33,925 bases of DNA from an uncultured Acidimicrobiales bacterium. GTDB lineage: Bacteria > Actinomycetota > Acidimicrobiia > Acidimicrobiales > UBA10347. The notes beneath the pieces are model-generated. The model searched no databases. It was not told the DNA's origin and saw only the letters and a program-made list of their open reading frames with translations. The position numbers and the translations under genes were made by a program. The stretch covers positions 68,708 to 102,632 of the forward strand of contig CALDYC010000019.1 in NCBI GenBank assembly GCA_937941245.1, read 5' to 3'. Position 1 is the stretch's first letter. Every line of letters starts with the position of its first letter. Below, one piece after another: positions 7,850 through 16,961 of the stretch.

Positions 7850-10800
7850 GTGACGTCACGATCGCTTCAACGAGGTCTGCTTGCGCTCTTTGTGCTGCTC
7901 GTCGTGCCCGTGATTTTGGTGGTTTCAGCAAGTTCGCAGTCACAGGCCCAGGCCGGCACGGTCGTTATCAACGAGGTCATGGCCAGTAATGCCAACTCGA
8001 TCATCGACGGCGATGGTCAAGCGAATGACTGGGTCGAGCTGCACAATACGACTGGAACGCCGATCGATATCGCCGGCTGGACGATCAGTGACTCGACGAT
8101 GACCTGGGTGGTCCCGTCGGGCCAGGCAGCGCTCACCACGATCCCCGCCAGCGGATACCTGATCATTTGGGCGAGTGACAAGGGCGATCCTGGTGACCCC
8201 GACTTCCCCGGTCCGATCGGGGAACTTCACGCCAACTTCAAGCTGACTGCAGCCGGCGAAACGCTGGTGTTGCGCAATGCCGCCAGCATGCAGGTCGACA
8301 CGATCACGTTCCCGGCGCTGGTGACAGATCAGTCCTATGGCACCGACGGCATGGGTGGCTACGGGCTGTTCGCTCTCGTCGATACCACGCCCGGGTCTGC
8401 GAACGGCACGGTGGCGCCAACGGCAACCGCAACTCCGGTTCCGCCAGTTGGTGTTGCGAGCATCGTGTTTAACGAAGTCATGGCCAGCAACGACACGACG
8501 ACGGCCGACGAAGAAGGCGACTTCGAAGATTGGTTTGAGCTCTATAACCCGACCTGTTCAGCAGTTGACATTTCGGGATGGACTCTTGCTGACTCGGTGA
8601 GCGGATGGCAGATCCCTGCTGGCACCGTGCTCAATCCGGGTCAGACCCTGTTTGTCTGGGCCTCGGACAAGGGTGGCGACCCACTCGACCCGCCGCCGTC
8701 TCCGTTTCACGCAAACTTTCAGATCACGAGCCTCGGCGAAACGCTCAGCCTGATTGATCTCACCGGTGCGCTGGTTGCACAAGTGACGACACCCATGCTG
8801 AACCCTGACGAGTCATTCGGTCTCGATGCCGCCGACAGCTACGTCACCTACGTCGGTGGCCAAATCACCCCGAACACGCTCAACCCGGGTCAGAGCGAAC
8901 CGGACTGTCAGCCCCCGACGGTCACGCCGACTGCTACTGCTACCGCAACGCCTGAACCAACGGTCACACCCGGCGGGCCGACAGTTACACCGACACCGAC
9001 ACCGACACCGACGATGCCGACACCAACACCGACGGCGGTTCCGACAATCACCGCCGTGCCAACAGCAACTCCGGTGCCGTGCAGCTCCTTTGTTGTCATC
9101 AACGAGATTCAGCCACGCAACGATTTTGTCTTAGACGGTGATGGCGACAGCTCCGACTGGATTGAGTTGTACAACCCGGGTCCAGCGGCGGTGGATCTGA
9201 GCAATTGGGGTATCGCCGACTCGGGAACCCCGTGGACGGTCCCTGTCGGGACAAGTATTGGTGCTGACAGCTACCTGCTGGTTTGGGCAAGCGACAAGGG
9301 CGATGCAGGCAATACTGACTTCCCGGGTCCGACTGGCGAGCTTCATACCGACTTCCGATTGAGTGGAGCCGGTGAAACAGTCTCGCTCCGCGATGGCACG
9401 AACTGCGAGATCGACCGGGTGGTGTACCCGGCCATGCAAGAGAACCAGAGCTGGGGTCGCAACCCCGACGGTGGAACTTTCGTGGTATTCGATGTCGGTA
9501 CTGCCACCCCGCTCGATCCGAATGGATCCAGTCTGTTTGGACCCGAGCCCACCTGCGTGTCGCCCGATTCGGGTGTGCGTATGAGCCGAATCGTTGCCCG
9601 CAACGATGGACTCATTCTTGATGGCGATGGCGACGACAGCGATTTCATCGAAATCGAAAGCCTGAGCTACACACCGATCAATCTGATTGCCTGGCAGATC
9701 AGTGACTCGTCGGAGACCTGGATCATCCCTGACCTGGTGGTGCAACCATTTGAGACGGTGACGATTTGGGCCAGCGGCAAGGGTTTCTTGTTCGACGATG
9801 ACTATCCGGGTCCGGCGGGCGAAGCACACGCCAGCTTCAGGCTGTCGAGTGGTGGCGAACAGGTCACGTTGGCTGAGCCGAGCGGGTGCATCGCCGATCA
9901 GGCGACGTATCCGGCCATGGGGTCGAATGAGTACTTCGGATTTGATTCCCAGGGACAACGGCGGGTCTTGCTGCCGGGGGGGTCTGAACTTCCCTGTGCT
10001 GCAGTGGGGTCCGTGCGCATCGCAGCCCTGCAGGCGAAGAACGACTCGACCCGTACCGACGAAGACGGCGATTTCGGGGATTGGATCGAGTTCGTCAACA
10101 CGACCGATGACCCGATCGACTTGTCATCGTGGGTCATACAAGACGATGACGCGATCTGGCTGGCGCCAGACGGTGTGAACGTTCCGGTTCAAGGCACGTT
10201 GCTGGTCTGGGCTGACGAGAAGGATCGCAGCGACTCGGCCGCTGCCTTGCACACCAATTTCAAGCTGTCTTCAGGCGGCGAAACCATCACTATTGGATCG
10301 TCTGTCGACTGCATGGTCGACACGGTTACGTACCCCGAACTCGATGATGATCAGATCTTGCGCCTGGGCGAAGACGACGTCTACAGCGTGGGTGGCGGTG
10401 CACTCGAGAAAAAGTCAGATGACACGGTCGACGATGCTGGCCCAACCAGCATCAGCGTCACTGCTGGCTGCGTCGCAATCAATGAGATCATGGCCAAGAA
10501 CGACTCGACGATCGAGGACGAGGATGGCGAGTTCGGCGACTGGATCGAACTCGTCAATCTGAGTGACGATGCCATCGATCTATCAGGCTGGACAATCGCG
10601 GACGAGCAGGTCAGCTGGACCCTGCCCGATGACGTCACGATCGAAGCCGATGGTTTCGTGTTGATTTGGGCAGACGAAGCTGATCGTGGCGCCGTCGACG
10701 AGGAACTGCATAGCAACTTCAAGCTCGGTGGATCAGGCGAGCCGATCACCTTGCGTGACTCGGCTGGCGAGACGGTGGCGTCGTTGAGCAGTTATCCCGA

Positions 10801-11080
10801 ACTCGATGATGATGAGAGTTTTGGTGCCGACGGCGACGGTGGGTACGCCGTCTTTGCTGCAGGCGACTCGTCACCGGGCGATGGTCCGGTTGCGAACAGC
10901 GGATGTGACTTCGAAGCACGCTTCGGTGCGTTGGCCAACGTCGAGACCGATCCGTCAGAGTTGGCGACCACTGGATCGACCAGTCGTCCAGCCGCGCTGA
11001 CGGCGCAGTTCTTGCTTGTCGGCGGTGTCGCACTTGTGTTGGTTGCTCGGGTCGCAACCCGTCGCGCCGATGTGATCTGA
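7850..11080 (+). CDS. Secreted surface protein with six lamin-tail domains and a C-terminal LAxTG sorting signal
   Basis: Predicted 1076 residues. A Sec signal (hydrophobic stretch about 9-27, ending near SQAQA) is followed by six lamin-tail (LTD) modules starting near residues 38, 203, 413, 575, 721 and 874. Each opens with a [IV]-x-x-x-[MQ]-[AP]-[SKR]-N-D type strand and an acidic motif such as DGDGDSSDWIELYNP or DEDGEFGDWIELVN, then a WxIPxG and an L-x-WAS/DxKG strand. A Pro/Thr linker lies at about 355-411. The C-terminus reads LATTG (1038-1042), a hydrophobic helix and RVATRRADVI, a sorting signal of the LAxTG kind recognised by class E sortases. GTG 7850 is chosen for the GGGAGGG just upstream and because the signal peptide starts there; the frame is open back to 7595 but runs into the divergent gene. 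LTDs usually bind or hold other surface components; the partner here is unknown. Confidence 0.88.
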   Translation: MTSRSLQRGLLALFVLLVVPVILVVSASSQSQAQAGTVVINEVMASNANSIIDGDGQANDWVELHNTTGTPIDIAGWTISDSTMTWVVPSGQAALTTIPASGYLIIWASDKGDPGDPDFPGPIGELHANFKLTAAGETLVLRNAASMQVDTITFPALVTDQSYGTDGMGGYGLFALVDTTPGSANGTVAPTATATPVPPVGVASIVFNEVMASNDTTTADEEGDFEDWFELYNPTCSAVDISGWTLADSVSGWQIPAGTVLNPGQTLFVWASDKGGDPLDPPPSPFHANFQITSLGETLSLIDLTGALVAQVTTPMLNPDESFGLDAADSYVTYVGGQITPNTLNPGQSEPDCQPPTVTPTATATATPEPTVTPGGPTVTPTPTPTPTMPTPTPTAVPTITAVPTATPVPCSSFVVINEIQPRNDFVLDGDGDSSDWIELYNPGPAAVDLSNWGIADSGTPWTVPVGTSIGADSYLLVWASDKGDAGNTDFPGPTGELHTDFRLSGAGETVSLRDGTNCEIDRVVYPAMQENQSWGRNPDGGTFVVFDVGTATPLDPNGSSLFGPEPTCVSPDSGVRMSRIVARNDGLILDGDGDDSDFIEIESLSYTPINLIAWQISDSSETWIIPDLVVQPFETVTIWASGKGFLFDDDYPGPAGEAHASFRLSSGGEQVTLAEPSGCIADQATYPAMGSNEYFGFDSQGQRRVLLPGGSELPCAAVGSVRIAALQAKNDSTRTDEDGDFGDWIEFVNTTDDPIDLSSWVIQDDDAIWLAPDGVNVPVQGTLLVWADEKDRSDSAAALHTNFKLSSGGETITIGSSVDCMVDTVTYPELDDDQILRLGEDDVYSVGGGALEKKSDDTVDDAGPTSISVTAGCVAINEIMAKNDSTIEDEDGEFGDWIELVNLSDDAIDLSGWTIADEQVSWTLPDDVTIEADGFVLIWADEADRGAVDEELHSNFKLGGSGEPITLRDSAGETVASLSSYPELDDDESFGADGDGGYAVFAAGDSSPGDGPVANSGCDFEARFGALANVETDPSELATTGSTSRPAALTAQFLLVGGVALVLVARVATRRADVI
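8987..9010 (+). repeat. Four ACACCG hexamers in the Pro/Thr linker of the lamin-tail protein
   Basis: Four exact copies of ACACCG encode Thr-Pro pairs. They lie in a longer Thr/Pro-coding stretch (about 8915-9080). Such a tract could vary in length by slippage in multiples of six bases, changing the linker without breaking the frame. Confidence 0.75.
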
Positions 11081-11091
11081 GCTCAGCTCAG
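11077..11091. terminator. Small inverted repeat after the lamin-tail gene, weak terminator candidate
   Basis: CTGAGC and GCTCAG pair over 6 bases around a 3-base loop, starting at the stop codon. There is no T tract. It lies in the 80-base gap between convergent genes, where I see no gene. Confidence 0.25.
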
Positions 11092-11160
11092 GTCGAGCCT
11101 TGCCGACGAACGCACGCAGAACCCAGACCACGAGAGAACATCAAGCGCACATCAGTTACG

Positions 11161-12768
11161 TCAGACGCGACGGCCGAAACTGTCCATTGCCTCATCGGCC
11201 ATAAGACGATTAAGTGTCGCGTCGGGCTTGTCTTCGGTCACCTGACGGACCCGAAACGCAGATTCGAACAATGCCCAGAATGAACCGTCGCTGCGTTCGA
11301 CGACTTCAACACCACGCAAACCCCGCAAGAGCGGGACCGATGCTTCGTCGGTTGCTCGGGCCACCGACCAACTGGTTGGGGCCAACTCGACAGGAGCGTT
11401 GAACTCGTTCTCGAGACGATGTCGCGCCACCTCGAACTGCAGCTGACCAACCGCAGCAAAGATTGGCGCTTGATCCCCGACGTCAGGCACTCGAAGCACT
11501 TGCACCACGCCCTCTTCGTCGAGCTGTTGAATGCCAGATCGAAACTGCTTGAAGCGACCGGTGTCTTTCACTCGGGCAATCTGGAACAGTGACGGAGCAA
11601 ATGCTGGCATTGGTCGCCACTCAACGGGATCGTCGATGTAGACCGCGTCGCCAGGGCGAAATCCGTTGGCGTTGATCAGACCGATCACGTCACCGGGAAA
11701 TGCCTCGTCGACGGTCTCGCGGTCCGAACCCTGCACTGAATGGACGTACTTGGTCGTCACTGATCGCTTTGTTGGACCATGGGTGATAGTCATGCCCCGC
11801 TCGAAGCGGCCCGAGGCGATACGCATGAACGCAATGCGATCACGATGGTTCTTGTCGGTGTTGGCCTGGACCTTGAAGACGTGACCACTAAACGGAGCGT
11901 CAATTGCTCGCACATCGCCGTTGATGTCGGGGCGAGGAAGGGGCGAAGGCACGAGATCGACGATCGCGTCAAGCAACCGACCGATGCCGTAGTTGGTCAT
12001 GGCTGAGCCGAAGAACACTGGTGAAAGCTCACCGGCTTCGAACGCTTCGGCATTGAAGTTCCGGTCGACGGCATCGAGCAGTTCGCTGCCTTCCAAAGCG
12101 GCTTCAGCGTGGGGCAGTGACAGCAGCGAAGGATCGTCGAGCGCCAGGACCGTTTCGGGCGCCATCGAGGCTCCGTGAGCCGTTCGTTCGAACCGCACGT
12201 ACTCGTTGCGCATGCGATCGATCACGCCGTCAAAGTCGCTGGCATCGCCAACCGGCCAGGTGATCGGGGCCGGCTCAAGAATGAGGTCAGATTCGATCTC
12301 ATCGAGCAGCTCGAACGGATCACGCCCTGGACGATCCCACTTGTTGATAAAGGTGACGATCGGTACATCGCGTTCGCGACACACCTCAAACAGACGGCGA
12401 GTCTGGGGTTCGATGCCTTTGGCGCCGTCGAGAACCATGATTGCAGCGTCGGTTGCGGCGAGTACTCGGAACGTGTCTTCGCTGAAGTCCTTGTGACCGG
12501 GCGTATCGAGCAGGTTGAGCAGGCAGCCCCGGTACGGGAAGCGCATGACGGTTGAGCTAATCGAAATGCCGCGCTGCTGTTCGATTTCCATCCAGTCGCT
12601 GGCCGCCGAGCGACCGCCCTTTTTGCCAGCAACCGACCCGGCTCCGGCCGTCAGCAAGCCGGAGTAGAGCAAGAACTTTTCGGTGAGTGTGGTTTTGCCT
12701 GCGTCGGGGTGCGAGATGATCGCAAACGTTCGCCGCCGGCTGGTCTCTTCGAGAATCTGTGAAGTCAT
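11161..12768 (-). CDS. prfC: Peptide chain release factor 3 (RF3)
   Basis: Translational GTPase of 535 residues that recycles RF1/RF2 from the ribosome after termination. Motifs: G1 SHPDAGKTTLTEKFLLYSG (about 19-37), the switch region ISISSTVMRFPY, G3 DTPGHKDF, and G4 NKWDRPGRDPFELLDEIE, with Trp and Arg after NK as in RF3. This residue pattern and the GKKGGRSAASDWMEIEQQRG segment separate it from EF-G and LepA. The length matches the family (~530). Its ATG overlaps the selO TGA (ATGA), so it is probably translated by coupling from selO. RF3 is patchily distributed among bacteria. Confidence 0.95.
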   Translation of the reverse strand: MTSQILEETSRRRTFAIISHPDAGKTTLTEKFLLYSGLLTAGAGSVAGKKGGRSAASDWMEIEQQRGISISSTVMRFPYRGCLLNLLDTPGHKDFSEDTFRVLAATDAAIMVLDGAKGIEPQTRRLFEVCRERDVPIVTFINKWDRPGRDPFELLDEIESDLILEPAPITWPVGDASDFDGVIDRMRNEYVRFERTAHGASMAPETVLALDDPSLLSLPHAEAALEGSELLDAVDRNFNAEAFEAGELSPVFFGSAMTNYGIGRLLDAIVDLVPSPLPRPDINGDVRAIDAPFSGHVFKVQANTDKNHRDRIAFMRIASGRFERGMTITHGPTKRSVTTKYVHSVQGSDRETVDEAFPGDVIGLINANGFRPGDAVYIDDPVEWRPMPAFAPSLFQIARVKDTGRFKQFRSGIQQLDEEGVVQVLRVPDVGDQAPIFAAVGQLQFEVARHRLENEFNAPVELAPTSWSVARATDEASVPLLRGLRGVEVVERSDGSFWALFESAFRVRQVTEDKPDATLNRLMADEAMDSFGRRV

Positions 12769-14429
12769 GAGCTACACGACAGCATGGAGCATCCGGCCCG
12801 TTCGCGTGCCCATTCGGGGCGTTTTACAAACCAGGTGTCATGGTGCTCGGGTTGTTCGCCATACGGGTCGCGGAGTACCTCGAGCATGGTTTCAATGCCG
12901 CTTGGGTCCCCCGCATCGGCTTGATCGATCACCAGTTGGGCCATCCAGTTCCGCAACACATACTTGGGATTCGTGGCCTTCATAGCGGCGATTCGTTCGT
13001 CGTCGGGTCGGCTGTCGGCCGCGGCTCGGTTCGCCCATTTCCGAATCCACGTCGCCATTTCGGCAACGGTTGTTGGCGACGGGTCGTCGTACCACGCGTC
13101 GGCGATCGGCGCGACGACGTCTTCGTCTGTGGCTGACTGCACGGTCGCGACGTCGACGTTGCATAGCTGGCGGTGGAAGATGGTCATGTCGGTTTCGGCC
13201 AGTTGCAGGACTCGTCCAAGTTCACCGAACAGTTCATTGTCTGAGGCACCCGCGAACGCAACCAATCCGAGACGTTCAACCATCATGTCGTTCCAGCCGT
13301 CACCGAACGTGGTCGGGTAGGCATCGAGGGCTTGCTGTAGTGGTTCGACGTCACCATCGAACAGTGGAGCGACGGCATTAGCGAGCTGCATCAGGTTCCA
13401 TTGCCCGATCGCTGGTTGGTTGCCGTACCGGTAGCGCCGGCCGCCGGCGTCGGTGGTGTTCGGTGTCCAGTTGGGGTCGAATCCTTCGAGCCATCCGTAC
13501 GGGCCGTAGTCGATCGTCAAACCAAGAATCGACAGGTTGTCGGTGTTCATGACGCCATGGACAAACCCAACCCGCATCCATTCGACCATCAGGTGTGCGG
13601 TGCGGTTGACAACCTCGGCGAACCATGCGGCGATGACGTTGGTTTCCACGGGTGCAGTGACGTCTGCGTGTGCGCCGTCGTCGGTCGGAAGCAGATGGCT
13701 GAAGTGGACCCGAATCGTGCGGGCAACAAGCAGCGACAGGTTCTCAAGGTCTCCCCGCGAAGGGAACAGCTCGAAGCTGCCGAACCGCAGAAAGGATGGA
13801 GCGACTCGGCACACAACGGCGCCGGTTTCGAGGGCAGCGTTTCCGTCATAGAACATGTCGCGCATGACCATGTCCCCGCTTGCGGTCAGCGACAGCGCTC
13901 GTGTGGTGGGAACTCCGAGATGAAACATTGCTTCGCTACACAAGAACTCGCGCACCGACGAGCGCAGCACCGCCCGCCCGTCGCCCTGGCGTGAATAGGG
14001 CGTGGGTCCGCTTCCTTTGAGCTGCAGCGTCTGATGGGTTCCGTCTGCGGCGAGGACTTCACCGAGGGCGATCGCTCGTCCGTCGCCGAGCTGGCCGGCC
14101 CAGTTGCCGAACTGATGACCGCCGTAACACATGGCATAGGGATCCATGTCCGCGCTGACCAGGTTGCCGTTCATCACCGAAGCGAATGCGTTGGTCTCGA
14201 TGATGTCTGGCGAAAGTCCGAGCTGTTGGGCGACTTCGCTCGAGTACGCAAGCAACCGTGGCGCCGCCGTCGGGGTTGGCTCGACTCGACTGAAACACGC
14301 ACCAGACACTTGGCGGCGGGTGTTCTGCGCTGAAGGATCTGCTGGCAGGTCCGTGGTGAACCGGTTGGTGAAGTGCAAACCGAGCGGGTTGATGTCATCG
14401 GCCGCAGCGTGAGAACCAGTGGAAGGCAC
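12765..14429 (-). CDS. selO: Protein adenylyltransferase SelO (YdiU/UPF0061 family)
   Basis: Pseudokinase-fold enzyme of 554 residues that transfers AMP from ATP to protein hydroxyl groups, linked in other bacteria to redox stress. Seen: NPLGLHFTNRF, the AMCYGGHQFGNWAGQLGDGR core, LKGSGPTPYSRQGDGRAVLR, VGFVHGVMNTDN and DYGPYGWLEGFDP. The chain ends CSMLSCSS. The third-last residue is the Cys that corresponds to Sec in animal SelO; here it is encoded by TGT, so there is no recoding. The start is GTG 14429; a TAGAAA box 6 bases upstream resembles the leaderless boxes in this window but lacks the final T. It overlaps prfC by 4 bases and is divergent from the DUF2510 gene. Confidence 0.93.
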   Translation of the reverse strand: MPSTGSHAAADDINPLGLHFTNRFTTDLPADPSAQNTRRQVSGACFSRVEPTPTAAPRLLAYSSEVAQQLGLSPDIIETNAFASVMNGNLVSADMDPYAMCYGGHQFGNWAGQLGDGRAIALGEVLAADGTHQTLQLKGSGPTPYSRQGDGRAVLRSSVREFLCSEAMFHLGVPTTRALSLTASGDMVMRDMFYDGNAALETGAVVCRVAPSFLRFGSFELFPSRGDLENLSLLVARTIRVHFSHLLPTDDGAHADVTAPVETNVIAAWFAEVVNRTAHLMVEWMRVGFVHGVMNTDNLSILGLTIDYGPYGWLEGFDPNWTPNTTDAGGRRYRYGNQPAIGQWNLMQLANAVAPLFDGDVEPLQQALDAYPTTFGDGWNDMMVERLGLVAFAGASDNELFGELGRVLQLAETDMTIFHRQLCNVDVATVQSATDEDVVAPIADAWYDDPSPTTVAEMATWIRKWANRAAADSRPDDERIAAMKATNPKYVLRNWMAQLVIDQADAGDPSGIETMLEVLRDPYGEQPEHHDTWFVKRPEWARERAGCSMLSCSS

Positions 14430-14457
14430 GAGACGTTTCTATCCGATGGTCGGCCAG

Positions 14458-14463
14458 TAGGTT
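14458..14463 (+). promoter_or_regulatory. -10 box (TAGGTT) of a probable leaderless promoter for the DUF2510 gene
   Basis: TAGGTT ends exactly 7 bases before ATG 14471. The selO start is only 41 bases away on the other strand, so there is almost no room for a normal leader. Confidence 0.5.
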
Positions 14464-14470
14464 CGAAGCC

Positions 14471-15454
14471 ATGACAAGTTCCGACGGCACTGCTTCAGCT
14501 GGTTGGTATCCCGATCCGCATGAGCCGGGCCAGCTCCGCTACTACGACGGTCGGGAATGGACAGACAACTACCACCGTGAGGGTGAACTGTCGGACTTCG
14601 GTGCATGGATCCGCAACACATTCGGCGTGTTGCGTGATCACTGGGTCGCAGCGTTCGGGCTGTCGATCATCTTGTCAACCATCGGCACGGTCGTTCTGGT
14701 GATCGGGTTCCGGTTCGGTCTAGGTGATCTTGCGATCGTCGACGAGGAGTTGGTCAACGTGTCGGGCACCCGACTGGTCGTCGGCGGGGTGATCTTGGTC
14801 GTCGCAGCGCTATGGCAGGCGATCGGCTATCTCGCGCTCAACCGGTACATGCAACGGGCGCACCAGCAGACAAATCCCACGATTGCCGAAGCGTTCGTCC
14901 GCGGGTTGCGTCGGCTTCCGAAGCTCATCGGGTGGTATATCGCACTTGTTGCGGCCCTCGTGGTTGTCGTGGTTGTCGTGTCGATCCTGTTCGTGGTGCA
15001 CCCGATCCTGGGCCTACTCGGGGTCGTTGGGCTCATCGTTTTGGCCGTCTATGCACTCGTCAAGCTTGCGTTCTTCTTTGCTGCGCTCGCAGCGGTCCCG
15101 GATGGAGTCGGTCCCGTCACGGCGTCTGCCGAGGTGTCGGTCGGCCGATTCTGGCCGATTCTTGGACGGGTGCTGTTTGTCGCCGTCGTGGCCGGTGTGG
15201 GGGGAGCAATCCTGAACGCGATGTTCGGCGGTGCGGCCTCACCGGTTGATCAGGGTGCGGTTGACGCCATGTTCTTCACGGTCGGTAATGAGACGTTCAT
15301 TCGTGACACTCGATTTGCAGACCTGGTGCCATCGGGTGGGGGATTGATTGCGTATGTGGTGATCAGTTCGATTACATCCGCGATCACTGCGGTGTTGTCG
15401 ACGTCGGCAATCATGCGGCTCTACCTCGACGCCGGTGGTCCATCCGAAGCCTGA
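14471..15454 (+). CDS. DUF2510-containing multi-pass membrane protein
   Basis: This 327-residue protein opens with a DUF2510 motif, GWYPDPHEPGQLRYYDGREWTDN (Trp12 to Asn34), a short module common at the ends of actinobacterial membrane proteins. About six hydrophobic segments follow (near residues 57-78, 98-120, 155-178, 181-210, 235-256 and 293-317). The arrangement, with a RYMQRAHQQTNPTIAEAFVRG loop, resembles the membrane domain found with glycerophosphodiester phosphodiesterases, but no catalytic domain is present. The ATG is supported by the box 7 bases upstream. It is a single gene, convergent with the EamA gene after 15 bases. Function unknown. Confidence 0.75.
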   Translation: MTSSDGTASAGWYPDPHEPGQLRYYDGREWTDNYHREGELSDFGAWIRNTFGVLRDHWVAAFGLSIILSTIGTVVLVIGFRFGLGDLAIVDEELVNVSGTRLVVGGVILVVAALWQAIGYLALNRYMQRAHQQTNPTIAEAFVRGLRRLPKLIGWYIALVAALVVVVVVVSILFVVHPILGLLGVVGLIVLAVYALVKLAFFFAALAAVPDGVGPVTASAEVSVGRFWPILGRVLFVAVVAGVGGAILNAMFGGAASPVDQGAVDAMFFTVGNETFIRDTRFADLVPSGGGLIAYVVISSITSAITAVLSTSAIMRLYLDAGGPSEA

Positions 15455-15469
15455 CCCCGATGCGCCGAG

Positions 15470-16375
15470 TTAGCGGCGACCGCGGCTGATGAGGGTGGCA
15501 CCAACGAGAACCAGAACCGTGCCGCCAATCTCCATTGGACCCACGGACTCGTCTCGTACCAGCATGCCCAGGGTGACGGCGACGACTGGAACGAGGTAGC
15601 CGACAAGCGACGATCGGGGGGCGCCGATGCGTCCGTTGAGTGTGGCAAACATCGAACGAGCGATGCCCGTGCCGACAACCCCAAGAATGACGACGGCCCC
15701 AAAGGACTTCCACGAGAAGTCGGACTGGCCGATGCCCCAGCTTCCGTATGGAATCAGCACGATGGCAGCAGCACCCATCGCCCGAGCCATGACGGCAGCG
15801 CCGTTGTAGTCCTGCGCGAGTCGTGGCAGGAAGTTGTTTGACGTCGCATAGCCGGTGACGGCAAGCACCACGAAGAACACACCGAGCGGTTGAGCATCGA
15901 CACCGGAAATATTCGGGAGCGCGAGCAGCACCGCCCCGATCAATCCGACCATGAGACCAAACACCTGACGGCTCTGCGGGGCCTTGCGGGTCATCAGAAC
16001 TGCAATGAGCAGAACCATGATTGGTGAGATCGAATTGAGCATGCCCGCTACCGAAGATTCGATGCGTTGTTGCCCGAGCGGGAAGAGCACGGCAGGAGCA
16101 GCGTTGCCGGCAATTGCGACGACGGCTAATGGTCCCCAGGCTGAGCGAGCAACTGGTACTCGGGCGGCTGGCAGGGTGAAGATAACTGCTGAACCGAGCA
16201 CCATCCGCAGGAATGCAATGGTCCCCGGGTGAAACGAATCGAGCCCGACCGCGATCCACAGAAACGATGAGCCCCAGATACAGGAGATGACGAGTAGCAG
16301 GCCCCAATCGCCGGTAGCAAAGTCTCCCTGGTTGGTTCCTTCAGCGGTGAATCGGCTCGCCGAAGGTGCAGACAC
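15470..16375 (-). CDS. EamA/DMT-family transporter
   Basis: Membrane exporter of the drug/metabolite family, about 301 residues from the GTG at 16375. It has two related halves of about five helices. The first EamA copy opens with WGLLLVISCIWGSSFLWIAV, the second with GVFFVVLAVTGYATSNNFLP. It ends in a short basic tail (RGRR). GTG 16375 is chosen because the length is typical and TACGCT lies 6 bases upstream. An ATG at 16429 is also in frame but would overlap the divergent lipoprotein start. The frame stays open to 16744 only as a shadow of that gene. Substrate cannot be deduced; amino acids or metabolites are typical for the family. Confidence 0.85.
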   Translation of the reverse strand: MSAPSASRFTAEGTNQGDFATGDWGLLLVISCIWGSSFLWIAVGLDSFHPGTIAFLRMVLGSAVIFTLPAARVPVARSAWGPLAVVAIAGNAAPAVLFPLGQQRIESSVAGMLNSISPIMVLLIAVLMTRKAPQSRQVFGLMVGLIGAVLLALPNISGVDAQPLGVFFVVLAVTGYATSNNFLPRLAQDYNGAAVMARAMGAAAIVLIPYGSWGIGQSDFSWKSFGAVVILGVVGTGIARSMFATLNGRIGAPRSSLVGYLVPVVAVTLGMLVRDESVGPMEIGGTVLVLVGATLISRGRR

Positions 16376-16381
16376 TTCGGC

Positions 16382-16387
16382 AGCGTA
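16382..16387 (-). promoter_or_regulatory. -10 box (TACGCT) of a possible leaderless promoter for the EamA gene
   Basis: On the minus strand TACGCT ends 6 bases before GTG 16375. If correct, the real protein starts there rather than at ATG 16429. Confidence 0.35.
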
Positions 16388-16427
16388 GTGATCAACCTTG
16401 CGCTCGCTCGAATGCCAAACTGCCCGC

Positions 16428-16961
16428 ATGGTTGTGCTCAGGATGATCGGTGGGGTCGTTGCCTGTGTGATCTCGGTGCTTGTCGTCTCGGCTTGCGGTG
16501 ATCCGTCGGCACTTGAGGACCCAATTGTCAGCGACACGACGGGGTTCGGCGGCGAGGACGGCGGATCGGGTGACCCGGACCTCGAACGCAATAAGAGCAT
16601 TGACAACCCCACTCGCGTTGATACGAACATCGATGCAGAGTTGATCGACGTCGAGCGGTGGCCGGTGGTGCTGTCAGCACAGGCAACGCAGGTTGACGGT
16701 GGAATCTGGCGATTTGACGTAACGCTCAGCAGTCCGTACGACACGCCCGATCGCTATGCCGATGGATGGCGGGTGCTCGACGTGGGTGGTCAAGAGTTGG
16801 GAATGAGGGTCCTGACGCATGATCACGCGTCGGAACAGCCATTCACCCGGTCACTTGATGGCGTAGCCGTCGCACCGACCGTCTCGACGGTGTTCATCGA
16901 AGGTCGCGATCAGGCGAACGGATGGAGCGGTCAACGGTTCGAGGTCTCACTCATTCGGTGA
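16428..16961 (+). CDS. Small secreted lipoprotein of unknown function
   Basis: About 177 residues from ATG 16428. A hydrophobic signal (MIGGVVACVISVLVVSAC) ends in the lipobox V-S-A-C, so the mature protein would start with a lipid-modified Cys. A Gly/Asp-rich linker (TGFGGEDGGSGDPDLERN) leads to a beta-rich domain of about 100 residues (from about WPVVLSAQATQVDGGIWRFD), which I do not recognise. ATG 16443 is an alternative start. The 3' end overlaps the convergent gpmI gene by 15 bases. Divergent from EamA. Confidence 0.75.
   Translation: MVVLRMIGGVVACVISVLVVSACGDPSALEDPIVSDTTGFGGEDGGSGDPDLERNKSIDNPTRVDTNIDAELIDVERWPVVLSAQATQVDGGIWRFDVTLSSPYDTPDRYADGWRVLDVGGQELGMRVLTHDHASEQPFTRSLDGVAVAPTVSTVFIEGRDQANGWSGQRFEVSLIR

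Noticed and set aside
7683-7943. N-terminal extension of the acyl-CoA dehydrogenase frame
   Set aside because: Arg-rich, no domain match, crosses the divergent surface-protein start; the ATG at 7682 has GGAGG at good spacing.
12765-12776. Selenocysteine at the SelO C-terminus
   Set aside because: The codon at the Sec position is TGT (Cys), and the TGA is the true stop after Ser-Ser, so no recoding is needed.
13401-13994. 197-codon plus-strand frame inside selO
   Set aside because: Shadow of selO, which carries all family motifs on the other strand.
16430-16744. N-terminal extension of the EamA transporter
   Set aside because: Ser/Thr/Pro-rich antisense of the lipoprotein gene; the transporter length from 16375 already matches the family.
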